The position numbers and the translations under genes are program-made. A DNA stretch of 64,000 nucleotides. It comes from Pelomonas sp966111775 (GTDB taxonomy: Bacteria > Pseudomonadota > Gammaproteobacteria > Burkholderiales > Burkholderiaceae_C). The DNA is taken from the NCBI GenBank assembly GCA_966111775.1, contig CBHWBD010000002.1, positions 23,612 to 87,611 on the forward strand, read 5' to 3'. The notes under the pieces were generated by a model that searched no databases, was not told the origin of the DNA, and was given only the letters and a program-made list of their open reading frames with translations. Positions 19,645 to 28,602 of the stretch are shown here, one piece after another. Numbering within the stretch: position 1 is the first letter of the stretch; each line of letters begins with the position of its first letter.

Positions 19645-20802
19645 TCAGGCCGGCGACTTCGCCTTCAGCGCCTTCTTGGGCCGGGCGCGGAACGGATACA
19701 GCGCCTGGGCCCAGAAGCCGGCCGGGAGCTCTTCCTTGTACAGGCCGTAGGTATGCGGCCAGCTGCCGTCCGCGGGCAGGTAGTGCGTGCCGAACAGCCG
19801 GTCGATCCACGGGAAGTGGATGGCGAAGTTCTTGTCCAGCGCTTCCTTCTGCGACGTGTGGTGCCAATGGTGGAAGCGCGGCTGGATCAGGAAGGGCTCG
19901 AGCCATTTCACCGTCGGGCCGAAGTTGCAGTGCGCCCAGGTCGCGTGGATGGTCACGAAGAACAGGTAGGCCACGATCATGTCGTGCGGGAAGATGAACA
20001 TCATCGGCACCAGCATGAAGGCACGCACGATGACGTCGTCGACCAGGTGCGAGCGCGAGCCGGCAATCCAGTCCAGGCCCTTGGACGAATGGTGGATCGC
20101 GTGGAAGCGCCAGAGGAACGGGATCTTGTGGAAGGCGAGATGGACGGCGTACTCGCACAAGTCCGCCACCAGGATCGCCAGGAAGAACTGCACGATCCAC
20201 GGCAGGGCCGCCATGGCATTCAGGATGGCGGGCACACCCAGCAAGGTCGTGAGCTGCGTCGCGGGCAGCAGGATCAGGAAGGACGTGATCTGGATCGGAA
20301 GGTGCGTGGACAGGAAGTACTTGATGTCCAGCAGCCATTCGGGGCGAAACACGCTCTGCTTCGGATAGGCCGGCCACAGCACCTCGATCGGCGAGAAGAT
20401 GAGGGTCATCAGCAGCATGTCCAGCAGGAACCAGTCCAGGCCGATGGCCGGACCGTCGTGCAGTTCGCCGTTGATGGGCACGCTGGCGCCGCCCCACAGC
20501 GTGGCCAGCAGGGCCAGCGTGATGCCGGTCAGGCCCAGGATCTTCTTGCGTCGCAGGATGGCGTTGAGCACGCCGAAGACCAGCGCGCCCACGATGACCC
20601 CCTGGATCACGCCGCGCATGATCGCCATCGGGTAGTGCGGCCGCAGCTCGGGCGAGGTCAGGAGTTGCGGGAAGTGCAGGCAGATCACGGCGCCCAGCGC
20701 CAGCAGCCCGAAGAAGGCCGACAGGATGCCGCTCCACCAGCCGCTGCCGAAATGACTCGGCGCACCATCGCCGAAGACTTCGTTGATCTTTTGTTCGAGC
20801 AC
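19645..20802 (-). CDS. Sterol desaturase/fatty acid hydroxylase family protein
   Basis: A ~385-residue membrane protein with the histidine clusters of the fatty-acid hydroxylase superfamily: 'EYAVHLAFHKIPFLWRFHAI' into HHSS, a mid-protein His, and 'FHHWHHTSQKEAL' near the C-terminus. It is a di-iron oxygenase acting on lipids; the substrate is unknown. The GTG at 20802 is preferred because AAAAGGGGAG lies 6 nt upstream; another in-frame GTG at 20829 would put that ribosome site inside the gene. Four or more membrane helices lie before the first His box. It is convergent with the desaturase; the relation to lipid remodelling is inference. Confidence 0.87.
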   Translation of the reverse strand: MLEQKINEVFGDGAPSHFGSGWWSGILSAFFGLLALGAVICLHFPQLLTSPELRPHYPMAIMRGVIQGVIVGALVFGVLNAILRRKKILGLTGITLALLATLWGGASVPINGELHDGPAIGLDWFLLDMLLMTLIFSPIEVLWPAYPKQSVFRPEWLLDIKYFLSTHLPIQITSFLILLPATQLTTLLGVPAILNAMAALPWIVQFFLAILVADLCEYAVHLAFHKIPFLWRFHAIHHSSKGLDWIAGSRSHLVDDVIVRAFMLVPMMFIFPHDMIVAYLFFVTIHATWAHCNFGPTVKWLEPFLIQPRFHHWHHTSQKEALDKNFAIHFPWIDRLFGTHYLPADGSWPHTYGLYKEELPAGFWAQALYPFRARPKKALKAKSPA

Positions 20803-21080
20803 GATCCGCTCCCCTTTTCTCGTTGCCACCGGCGGATGGCGGCATCTCGGAATGGCGCGAGTCTAAATGCGGCCTTCTGCGGGGTGAATGCAGGGATCGT
20901 GGCGGTACGTGACGTAGTAGCTTCCAACGGGACTCATGCCGGCCCGCTTCCGCAGGGGCCCGCCGTCGCGTGATACTCCGGCGCCCCCGAGGGATCACCG
21001 TCTTCCATGCAAGCCCGCGTCGAGCCGCCCGTCTTTCAATGCCATAGCCCCCCGCAGTGCCATTGCGCGCGCCTGGTCGC

Positions 21081-21950
21081 ATGAGCAGGCCCTTGAGTTG
21101 GGCGGCAGGCGCGACAGCCCTGGCGCTGGCCTGGGCGGGATGGCACTGGCTGGGTGCCGGGCCGGTGCCGTCAGCTGCCGCGCCGGCCGCGTCGACGTCC
21201 GGCAGCAATCACCTCGCCCTGCCACCGCCTGAGCCGTCTGCCAGCCCAGGCCCGGCTGCCGCGCCGGCGCCAGCGCCGCAGCCGGCACCACGCCCAGCGC
21301 CCCCTGCACCGAGGGGTGACGTGGTGACGGGCATCGGTTCCGAGGGCTTCGGCCCCCATGTGCAGCGCGCCCTCGACAGCGGCGACCCGCGCCAGGCCCT
21401 GGAGGCGGCGCGTTGGATCGCCAGCTGCCGGCCCGACAGGGACGTGGAATCCATGATCAACGGCAGCCATCCCAAGTACCGCCTCGTCCTCCCGCCCGAG
21501 AAGCGGGCAGAGGTGATCACCAGCGAGCGCCAGAACCAGCGCTTCTGCCAGACCCTCACCCCCGATCTGATGGCCCAGCACCAAGTGCTGGTCTCGCGTG
21601 CCCTGGATGCCAAGGTGCCGGGAGCCGGGCTGGCGTACTACGACAGTCTGAGCCTGGAGACCCGCAGCCCGACCGAGCGTGAACGCGCGCTGCAGGGCTT
21701 GCGCGCCGATGTGGAGCACGGGCAGGAGATGGCGGTCCCGTTGTTGGCGCTTCAGGAGCTGGGCCAGTCGCGTGTCGAGCAGTTGGCGTACACCAAGCTG
21801 ATGGATCTGCTGGTCCTGAAAGGCATCCTGCCGCCCACGGCCGGGCTGGTGCTGCCGAAGCCGCCCGAGACGCCCTACTCCCTCGAGGAGCAAGCCGACG
21901 CAGCCGCGCTGGTCACGCGCTTGTGGCCGCGCTTCAAGCGGCCTGGATGA
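21081..21950 (+). CDS. Hypothetical membrane-anchored protein with Pro/Ala-rich linker
   Basis: A 289-residue protein with one N-terminal hydrophobic segment ('LSWAAGATALALAWAGWHWL') and a long Ala/Pro linker (~30-80). A soluble helical domain of about 200 residues follows, including 'RQALEAARWIASCRPDRDVE' and 'LGQSRVEQLAYTKLMDLLVL'. The layout suggests a periplasmic domain on a flexible stalk; the helices resemble TPR/Sel1-like regulators but no motif is decisive. Its stop codon lies within the 5 bp that flank the first Tn7-like left end, so the island begins exactly at this gene's end. A longer frame from 21057 is possible. Confidence 0.7.
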   Translation: MSRPLSWAAGATALALAWAGWHWLGAGPVPSAAAPAASTSGSNHLALPPPEPSASPGPAAAPAPAPQPAPRPAPPAPRGDVVTGIGSEGFGPHVQRALDSGDPRQALEAARWIASCRPDRDVESMINGSHPKYRLVLPPEKRAEVITSERQNQRFCQTLTPDLMAQHQVLVSRALDAKVPGAGLAYYDSLSLETRSPTERERALQGLRADVEHGQEMAVPLLALQELGQSRVEQLAYTKLMDLLVLKGILPPTAGLVLPKPPETPYSLEEQADAAALVTRLWPRFKRPG

Positions 21951-21951
21951 G

Positions 21952-22086
21952 TGTCGGTTTGCGCTCACCCAAAACTGAAAGTCGGCGCTGATCAACCACA
22001 TGGCTCTCCGCGAGTCATCAGACTTTGAACCCCTGTCTCACTCAAGTCTGAACTATCGGTTTTTCGTTTCGCTCAACTTTGAACTT
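21952..22086. repeat. Tn7-like left end (first copy)
   Basis: Begins TGTCG followed by a site GTTTGCGCTCACCCAAAACT. Two further sites follow at 22035-22054 (GTCTCACTCAAGTCTGAACT) and 22066-22085 (GTTTCGCTCAACTTTGAACT). The second and third sites start 31 bp apart, the same spacing as in the ends at 35026 and 38373. Overall it is closely similar to the end at 38373. Multiple spaced sites of this kind are transposase (TnsB) binding sites in Tn7-like elements. Confidence 0.82.
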
Positions 22087-22281
22087 TCGGCGCCTGCAAC
22101 CTTGGCCTCCAGACGATGCAGCTTTGACCGGTGCGGGCGCCGCATCGGCCCACTGGCCGTTGACATAGACCGCACCGTCCCGCGCTTCGATGACGCCGAA
22201 GTACGGAGCTGACTCGCTGATCCGCAGCAGTACCGGGCCGAAGATTGCACGACGTTCGAAGCCCCATCGTGCCGCTTGCAA
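22042..22281 (-). pseudogene. Remnant of a gene tail read into the left end
   Basis: This minus-strand frame encodes 'GVIEARDGAVYVNGQWADAA' and then runs into the left-end sites, where its stop codon lies. The frame at 35129-35392 encodes a clearly related tail ('MLIEARDGVAYVNGQRVDAA') at the same position relative to its own left end. The shared piece is probably the last part of a transposon gene present in the ancestors of both elements. The parent protein is not recognised. Confidence 0.45.
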
Positions 22282-22437
22282 TTTGCACTGTCAGACAAAA
22301 AACCGGGTCCTGTCGGGCAATCGTCGGACGACGTAGATCCCTATGCTCCAAACGGAAACAAAGGCTTGATTGATCGACGCGGCCAAGCGATTCCTGCCTG
22401 ATCCCTGTCCCAGTCAAGTGACATCCGAGGAGCTTTC
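22282..22437 (+). promoter_or_regulatory. Probable promoter/leader of the peptide-trx operon
   Basis: A 156-bp gene-free stretch between the left-end remnant and the 44-codon peptide gene. It is the only place for the promoter of the five-gene plus-strand operon. No -35/-10 pair can be named with confidence; the AraC-type regulator encoded at 28603-29514 is the obvious candidate regulator. Confidence 0.4.
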
Positions 22438-22572
22438 GTGAGCATAGGAAGAGCACTCTTGAACCCCGGCAGCCTGGTGAAGCTTGTGCGGGGCACTCTT
22501 GTCGCGGCGGCCTTGCGCCAGATGCCTCATGTCACGCCGGCACCTCAATCACAGCAAGGGCTCCAGCAATGA
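22438..22572 (+). CDS. 44-aa peptide, candidate precursor peptide
   Basis: A small gene with a GTG start at 22438 and an excellent ribosome site (GAGGAG at 22426-22431, 6 nt spacing). Its TGA overlaps the ATG of the thioredoxin gene (ATGA), so it is translationally coupled to the operon. The peptide is basic and amphipathic in the first part ('GSLVKLVRGTLVAAALRQM'), then Pro/Gln-rich, ending GLQQ. It has no Cys, acidic residue or signal peptide. Being first in an operon with a peptide ABC transporter, TonB receptor and TldD/TldE makes it a candidate precursor of a modified peptide. It could also be a simple leader peptide controlling the operon. Confidence 0.62.
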   Translation: MSIGRALLNPGSLVKLVRGTLVAAALRQMPHVTPAPQSQQGLQQ

Positions 22573-22910
22573 GTGCACAAGTAACTCCCGTCAGTGATGC
22601 GAACTTCGAGACCGAAGTGGCGCGCAGCGAGATTCCCGTCCTGATCGACTTCTGGGCCCCATGGTGCGGTCCCTGCATGGCCCTGCTGCCGACCCTTGAG
22701 GCCTTGGCGCCGATGTACGAAGGCAGCCTGAAGATCGTCAAGGTCAACATCGACGAATGCCCTGAACTGGCTGAGAAGTTCAACGTTCAAGGTATCCCCT
22801 ATCTGGTCCTGGCCAAAGGTGGCGAGGCCTCGGCCACCTTGCACGATCGCAGCCGCACCCGCCTGGCCAGCGAGCTCGATGCCCTCCTCGATCAGGACGG
22901 CGAGGCATGA
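22569..22910 (+). CDS. Thioredoxin (first copy)
   Basis: A 113-residue thioredoxin with active site 'WAPWCGPCM' (C33, C36) and the conserved cis-proline region 'VQGIPYLVLAKGG'. There is no signal peptide, so it acts in the cytoplasm as a dithiol reductant or redox partner. It overlaps the upstream peptide gene and the downstream unknown gene (both ATGA). A second thioredoxin (30440-30775) has the same type of neighbour, and a thioredoxin reductase is encoded in the facing operon. The local pairing suggests a role specific to this cluster. Confidence 0.93.
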   Translation: MSAQVTPVSDANFETEVARSEIPVLIDFWAPWCGPCMALLPTLEALAPMYEGSLKIVKVNIDECPELAEKFNVQGIPYLVLAKGGEASATLHDRSRTRLASELDALLDQDGEA

Positions 22911-23887
22911 GCGGCGCCACGCATTACTGCGCATTCCACGGCGATCCGGCTCGCAAGGCGGACATGGTCGGTCGGGTTCGCACCAGGTGGACGCAGGGGC
23001 AGTCCTTTCCGCTGGCCTATCTGAAATGGCGGACGGATGGCGGGATGGTCTCGCTGGCGGGAACCCTGGCTGAAACGCAGGTTCCGGAGCAGTTCATTGA
23101 GCGCACCGGCTTGCCGGTCGAACTGGCGATCCTGTGCGAAGGGCTGGTTTACGGAGGCGCAGTGTTCAGCGAGGACAAGAGCGCGCCCTTCGGCCTTGTC
23201 ATTCGGGGCGGCGAGGCCATCATGGCGTTTGCCATCGAGTGGCTGGAGGCCATTCCGGTTGGCGCCGATCTGGGGGATGTGGTGCCGCGCTTCATGCACG
23301 GCTTCCTGGCCGGCGTCCTGGCGCCTGATTTCGCGATGGTGGCCCATGTGCCCCCGGCCGTGCGCGCATGCGCCGAACGGATTCTCGGCTTGTGGGAGCG
23401 CGAACTGAGCGGCGTGCAGGTGCCGCCCAAGGAATGGCGGAGCTTGCGGGGCGATGCGCTGCGGGCCTCCGAAGACCCCAGCGACCCTTGGGGCTACGCC
23501 TTGTCGGAGCTGGTCGAATCCCTGGCCTGGCCGGCGCGCGGGCTGGCGCCTGAATTCGTGCCGATCTTCCAGCTCTTCATGAAGGAGTGGCGCCAGTTCC
23601 TGATCGCCCCTTACCTTTCCAGCGAGGACCGGGACATCCTGGTGCAGTCGATGGTCAGCCTTCGTGAACTGAGCCGCGCGCAGCGCAACCCCGAGCTGTC
23701 GCAATTGCCAACCGAAACACTGCTGCAGCGCGATCCGCAATCCAAGGTGATCGAGTTCATGCAAGAGCAGACGCAAGCTCGCTTCAACGCAGCCAAGCCT
23801 TTAGCCCAGCCAGCATCGGACAGCGTGCTGCGCCGGCAGATGGACAGCCTGCTCAGGCTCATTGAGGGTGCGGGGAGCAAGGCATGA
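22907..23887 (+). CDS. Unknown protein X1 of the thioredoxin-X module (326 aa)
   Basis: A soluble 326-residue protein not recognised as a known family. It starts with 'THYCAFHGDPARKADMVGRV'. Internal blocks are 'FAIEWLEAIPVGADLGDVV' (~residues 106-124) and 'EWRSLRGDAL' followed by 'ELVESLAWPARG' (~180-215). Equivalent blocks occur in the protein at 29568-30443 ('FCAFGNEANKQALRAEIR', 'LLAAIPVGAETGNIARR', 'AWRAARAKLA', 'LVLSLAWD'), so the two are paralogues. Both are encoded immediately after a thioredoxin gene with a 4-bp overlap. A partner role with thioredoxin, possibly in peptide modification, is inferred. Confidence 0.8.
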   Translation: MSGATHYCAFHGDPARKADMVGRVRTRWTQGQSFPLAYLKWRTDGGMVSLAGTLAETQVPEQFIERTGLPVELAILCEGLVYGGAVFSEDKSAPFGLVIRGGEAIMAFAIEWLEAIPVGADLGDVVPRFMHGFLAGVLAPDFAMVAHVPPAVRACAERILGLWERELSGVQVPPKEWRSLRGDALRASEDPSDPWGYALSELVESLAWPARGLAPEFVPIFQLFMKEWRQFLIAPYLSSEDRDILVQSMVSLRELSRAQRNPELSQLPTETLLQRDPQSKVIEFMQEQTQARFNAAKPLAQPASDSVLRRQMDSLLRLIEGAGSKA

Positions 23888-25698
23888 CTGACGTCGCCAT
23901 CACAGACCCTTCCGCAGTCGATGCAGTGAAGACCGAAATGCCGCAGGAAAGCGGTGGCAAGTCCTTGCGGGCCGACATTCGGTACTGCGCGTCGCTGATC
24001 GCGCAATACGTCAAGGCGGACCCGCTGATGGGCTCGCTGCTGATTGCCTACCAGTTCGCTCACAGCGGGCTGGCGATGTCCTTCTTCTTGAAGATGCAGC
24101 TGGCGTTTGCGGACATCATCAACGCGCTGGCCGCGAAGAATGCCGCAGCCATTCCCGACATCATCACCAAGATCCTGATGTTCGGCGCCGTGACCACGAT
24201 CCTGGCTGCCATCGGCACCTGGTCGCGCCTGACACTGCGCATGCGCATGCGGCGCGTGCTGACCACCACGCTGCTGGACCGGTGGATGAACGGCAACCGC
24301 TTCTTCCACCTGGAACGGCGTGCGCAACTCGACTATCCCGAGCAGCGTATCCAGGAAGACGTCTACCAGTTTGTCGACAAGCTGACCCTGATCGGCGTGT
24401 CGATCCTCGGCGCGCTGTTCGGCGTGTTTCTCTACACGTCCCAGCTGTGGCGGCTTTCGCCACCGGTGGTCATTCCGGCGATCGGGATGACGGAGCCCAT
24501 CCCTGGCCTGCTGGTCTATGTCGCCTTTGGCTTTGCGCTGGCAATGACCGCGCTGGTGCATTGGGTGGGCGCACTGCTGACGCGAGCCGAAGTCGTTCGC
24601 CAGCGGCTTGAAGCGCAGTTCCGTTCCGAGATGCATGCAGTCCGGGAAAACGGCGAATCGATCGCCTTTGTCCGCGCGGCGCCTCTTGAGCGCCGGCGGC
24701 TGGCCGACACCTTCCTGCTGATCGTGCTGAACTGGCGCACCTATACGGTCGCCAACATGCGAATCGTGATTGCGACCGGGCTTCCCGACATCCTGCTGAT
24801 GTTGATGCCCTATCTGTTGTGCGTTCCCTTCGTGCTCGACGGGCGCATGCAGATCGGTGATATCCAGATCGTGGGGGGCGCGTTCAGCCAGGTCTACAAC
24901 GGCATCGGCGCGTTCGTTTCGCAGTACGCCGAGATTGCGACCTGGCGCTCATCCATCGCGCGTTTGCGCCTGCTGAACGAGGCGCTGTCTCAGCAGTCCT
25001 TCAGCAGCGGCATCGTCATCAGCGAAAAGCCCACGCCGCATCTTGCCGCCCATGATCTGAACATCAGCTTCCCGGATGGCAAGCCTATGGTGGCGCTCGG
25101 CGAATTGGAAATCGCGGCGGGGTCGCGCCTGTTGGTACAGGGGGCTTCGGGCGCCGGCAAAAGCACGCTGTTGCGCAGCATTGCCGGGCTGTGGCCCTAT
25201 GGCAGCGGGTCTGTCGATCTTCCCGCCAACGCGTCAGTCGCTTTCCTGCCCCAGCGCAACCACATGCCCAACGGCTCGATTGCCAGCCTGATGGCCTATC
25301 CGCATGGGGCCGATCACTACACCGATGAGCAATACATCGAACTGCTGAACACGCTGGGTCTGCAGCGCCTCACTCCGCATTTGCACGCCTATCAGCCGTG
25401 GAGCCGCATCCTGTCGCCCGGCGAGCAACAGCGTATTGCGGCAGCGCGCGCCATCCTGGGCCAGCCCGACTTTCTCTTCATTGACGAAGGCACCAGCGCA
25501 CTCGATGCCGAGTCGGAAGCCAAGGTCTATCAAACCATCGTCGCCCATTTGCCCAAGGCGGCCCTCATCTCCGTGGCTCACCGTGAAAGCGTCGCGGCCT
25601 TTCACCAGCAGCTTCTCAGGATTGAGCAAGGCCGCGCCAGCGTTTCGCCAATCAACCAACCCGCATCAGAGGATGAAGCAGATGAGATTTGTCGTTAA
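23884..25698 (+). CDS. BclA/YddA-like ABC transporter (SbmA-type membrane domain + ATPase)
   Basis: A 604-residue half-transporter. The N-terminal membrane part (~30-370, six helices) is of the SbmA/BacA-like ABC_membrane_2 type. The ATPase domain has Walker A 'GASGAGKST' (~420-428), signature 'LSPGEQQR' and Walker B 'FLFIDEGTSALD' (~530). BclA, YddA and Rv1819c relatives move antimicrobial or nodule peptides and cobalamin across the inner membrane, mostly inward. In this operon it probably imports or exports the cluster's peptide. It overlaps the preceding gene by 4 bp and the TonB receptor gene by 17 bp. Confidence 0.92.
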   Translation: MTDVAITDPSAVDAVKTEMPQESGGKSLRADIRYCASLIAQYVKADPLMGSLLIAYQFAHSGLAMSFFLKMQLAFADIINALAAKNAAAIPDIITKILMFGAVTTILAAIGTWSRLTLRMRMRRVLTTTLLDRWMNGNRFFHLERRAQLDYPEQRIQEDVYQFVDKLTLIGVSILGALFGVFLYTSQLWRLSPPVVIPAIGMTEPIPGLLVYVAFGFALAMTALVHWVGALLTRAEVVRQRLEAQFRSEMHAVRENGESIAFVRAAPLERRRLADTFLLIVLNWRTYTVANMRIVIATGLPDILLMLMPYLLCVPFVLDGRMQIGDIQIVGGAFSQVYNGIGAFVSQYAEIATWRSSIARLRLLNEALSQQSFSSGIVISEKPTPHLAAHDLNISFPDGKPMVALGELEIAAGSRLLVQGASGAGKSTLLRSIAGLWPYGSGSVDLPANASVAFLPQRNHMPNGSIASLMAYPHGADHYTDEQYIELLNTLGLQRLTPHLHAYQPWSRILSPGEQQRIAAARAILGQPDFLFIDEGTSALDAESEAKVYQTIVAHLPKAALISVAHRESVAAFHQQLLRIEQGRASVSPINQPASEDEADEICR

Positions 25699-28522
25699 AG
25701 GCGCACGTCTTCGCGCGCTGATGGGCTTGAGCAATCTGGCCATGGGGATGGCTTTGTGCGGCACGGCGCAGGCTCAGGATCAGGCCGGCACGGTCAAGGC
25801 CAAGGCCGAGATCGACGGACGCACCGTCGACGAAGTCATGCCCACGATTCTGGTGCGCGGCAAGCGCACGCTCAACGTGGACATCCGCCGCGACCGCGAT
25901 GACATCCAGCCCTATGTGGTTTTCGATGCGGAGCAGATCGCCAGAAGCGGCGCGCAAACCATCGAAGGTTTCCTGCAGACTTATCTGCCGATGAATGCGC
26001 AGCAGAACACGAGCTCGCAGCTGGGTCCGCAGGTGTCGCCGAATGGACGCATCGACCTGCGCGGCCTGGGTTCCGACCAGACGCTGATCCTGGTCGACGG
26101 ACGCCGTCTGCCCAGCATCTCGACGGGCGATTCCTTCAAGCAAGCCAACCTCAACGGCGTTTCGATATCGCAGATCGAGCGCATCGAGATCCTGCCGGCG
26201 ACGGCGAGCGGCATCTATGGGGGTGGCGCCACGGGTGGTGTGATCAACATCATCCTGAAGCGGGACTATTCCGGCATCGAGGTCGAGGCCAGCTACGGCA
26301 ATGCCTTCGATGGTGCTGTGAACCAATACCGCGTCGGTGTCAGCGGCGGTTTCTCGCTGGAAGACGGGAAAACTCGCGTGCTGTTTTCGGCCTCGCATGC
26401 CGACGGCGGTGTGTTGCTGTCATCGCAGCGCGGTTTCGCCCGTCGGGGCGCCCAACAGCAGCTGCGCACCGACCCGACTGATCCCAGCGTATTGCTGGGG
26501 GGCGCCAACCTCTGTTCGACCGAGGACGGCTTCAGCTGCTCCACCCTGCCCTTGCAGCTCAAGAGCGGTGCGTGGCTGGCTTCGGCCTTCACCAGCGTTC
26601 CCGGCAAGTACACCGGCGCGGCCAGCGATGGCGGCGCGGCACTGGCGGACAAGGCGGGCCAGTTGCAGCTCGACAAGACTGGGGTTCCCATCTGGTCCGT
26701 GCCTGAAACCACGACGTTCGCCGTCAATGCGCGCCGCGAGTTCGCGTCCGGTATCGAAGCCTATGTGGACTTCGCGCAGGACCGCTCCAGGAGTGCGCTC
26801 TCGATGCCCACGCAGCTCCTGGAGTACGTGCCGGCCAGCTCCACGGTGAATCCTTTCCAGCAGGATGTGCTGTCCTACCTCACCGTGCCCAGTGGCCTGG
26901 TGCAGAGTCAGGCGCTCAAGAACACCCGCGTCTACGCCGGCGTCATTGCGCGCCTGCCTCACCAGTGGAGCGCGGTGCTGGACTATGGCTGGCTGCGAAG
27001 CACCACTTCCAGCACCAACAGCACAGCCCTTGGCGCCTCGTCGCCGGCCGCCGACGACACTCTTCAGGGCGCGGTGTTCCGCGATCTTGCCGCCTCGCCG
27101 CTCAGCAATCCGGACTCGCTGTTCACGCTCTTCAAGCAGCAGGGCGACGTGGGCAACACGCTCAAGACGCTGTCGTTGCGGCTGAGCGGCCCGGTCGTGG
27201 AGCTGCCAGGCGGCAAGCTGACCGCCACTGCGCTTCTGGAACGGCGCAATGAAAGCAGCGACGATTCGGTCAATACCAGTGACATTGGCGGTGCGGGCAC
27301 CTTCTACTGGACTCCTGAAGCACGTCGCCAGGTGGATGCGCAATATCTGGAGCTGCGCGCACCGGTGATCTCGGCCCGCAATGACCTGCCTTTCGTGAAC
27401 CTGTTGGAGCTGATGGCCACGGTTCGCCACGATGGCTACCGGACCGAGTACTCGGGCTCGTCGATCGAGGTCGACAGCGCGAGCGGGCCTTTCCTGCCCC
27501 AGACGCCGTCGGTCAACAGCTTTGGATCGACCAGCCACACGCTGGGCTTGCGCTATGCGCCGACGCGCGATATCACCTTGCGCACCAGCCGTGGCACGGG
27601 CTTCCTGCCGCCCGACCTCGGCCAGATCCGCAGTTCGGCGCCGGCCCTGTTCCCGTCGTTCCTGATCTCACTGCTCAACCTGCGTGATCCGAAGCTGGGC
27701 AACTCGCTCATTCCCGGGCCGCTGACGGTACTCGGCGGTGGCAGCGAATCGCTCAAGCCGGAGAAATCGAAGAGCACCTCGATGGGCCTGATCCTGACGC
27801 CGCGCATCGTACCGGGTCTGCGCATTTCGGTGGACTACACCGATATTCGCAAGACCGATGAGGTCAGCAAGCTGCCGCTGAACTTCTTTATCGACAACGA
27901 AGCCGCGTTCCCGGGGCGCATCGTCCGCGAGCCAGGTTCGGGCGGGCAGCCGGGGCCCATCACGCAGATCGACTCGACCCTGTTCAACGTGGCCAGCACC
28001 CGCCTGCGCGCCTTCGATTTCCAGGCCGAATACGCCATCACCAGTGTGGCCCTGGGGCAGTGGCGCCTCCATGCCGCGGCCACCCACACGAAAGAGTTGA
28101 GCCGCAGCGTGCAGGCGGGGGCTCCGGCGGTGGATCGTGCCGGCTTCTCCGATGGCCCGCTGAAGTGGCGCGGCAACATCGGAGTCGACTGGAGCATGAA
28201 CGCCTGGAGCACTGGCTGGAATTCCCAGTACTACGACAGCTACCGAGCCTGCCAGTCCACGCTGTCGGCCTTCTCCTGCAGCCAGTGGGAGACGTGGCAG
28301 GGCGACAGCAAGGTGCCAAGCCATGTGTATCACGACGTCTACGTGAGCTATGAATTCTTCGGCGGCGCCTTGCGCGGCACCGATATCAGCTTTGGCGTGA
28401 ACAACGTGTTCAACAACCAGGGTTCGACGATCAGCAGCGCCATTGCCTACAGTGTGGGCCCGACGTCCTATCTTGATCCGCGTCTGCGTCGCTACACGCT
28501 GTCGGTGCGCAAGCACTTCTGA
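25682..28522 (+). CDS. TonB-dependent outer membrane receptor
   Basis: A 946-residue outer-membrane receptor. The ATG at 25682 is preferred over one 9 bp upstream because AGAGG gives better spacing. It begins a Sec signal peptide (~30 residues, cut near AQA). A plug domain follows ('QIERIEILPATASGIYGGGA', 'GRIDLRGLGSDQTLILVDG'), then a 22-strand barrel ending 'LRRYTLSVRKHF' with terminal Phe. The plug type is common in receptors of polymer, siderophore or peptide uptake and in natural-product loci. No FecR-type signalling extension is seen. It is the last gene of the plus-strand operon and would pass a large substrate to the periplasm, where the ABC transporter continues. Confidence 0.93.
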   Translation: MRFVVKGARLRALMGLSNLAMGMALCGTAQAQDQAGTVKAKAEIDGRTVDEVMPTILVRGKRTLNVDIRRDRDDIQPYVVFDAEQIARSGAQTIEGFLQTYLPMNAQQNTSSQLGPQVSPNGRIDLRGLGSDQTLILVDGRRLPSISTGDSFKQANLNGVSISQIERIEILPATASGIYGGGATGGVINIILKRDYSGIEVEASYGNAFDGAVNQYRVGVSGGFSLEDGKTRVLFSASHADGGVLLSSQRGFARRGAQQQLRTDPTDPSVLLGGANLCSTEDGFSCSTLPLQLKSGAWLASAFTSVPGKYTGAASDGGAALADKAGQLQLDKTGVPIWSVPETTTFAVNARREFASGIEAYVDFAQDRSRSALSMPTQLLEYVPASSTVNPFQQDVLSYLTVPSGLVQSQALKNTRVYAGVIARLPHQWSAVLDYGWLRSTTSSTNSTALGASSPAADDTLQGAVFRDLAASPLSNPDSLFTLFKQQGDVGNTLKTLSLRLSGPVVELPGGKLTATALLERRNESSDDSVNTSDIGGAGTFYWTPEARRQVDAQYLELRAPVISARNDLPFVNLLELMATVRHDGYRTEYSGSSIEVDSASGPFLPQTPSVNSFGSTSHTLGLRYAPTRDITLRTSRGTGFLPPDLGQIRSSAPALFPSFLISLLNLRDPKLGNSLIPGPLTVLGGGSESLKPEKSKSTSMGLILTPRIVPGLRISVDYTDIRKTDEVSKLPLNFFIDNEAAFPGRIVREPGSGGQPGPITQIDSTLFNVASTRLRAFDFQAEYAITSVALGQWRLHAAATHTKELSRSVQAGAPAVDRAGFSDGPLKWRGNIGVDWSMNAWSTGWNSQYYDSYRACQSTLSAFSCSQWETWQGDSKVPSHVYHDVYVSYEFFGGALRGTDISFGVNNVFNNQGSTISSAIAYSVGPTSYLDPRLRRYTLSVRKHF

Positions 28523-28602
28523 CCATCGGCGGCGGCGCCCGCGTCTGCCGTCCAGGAGCTTGGGCGGCGCGGGCGCCGTTTCACGTCTTGGTCGCGACCT
28601 GC

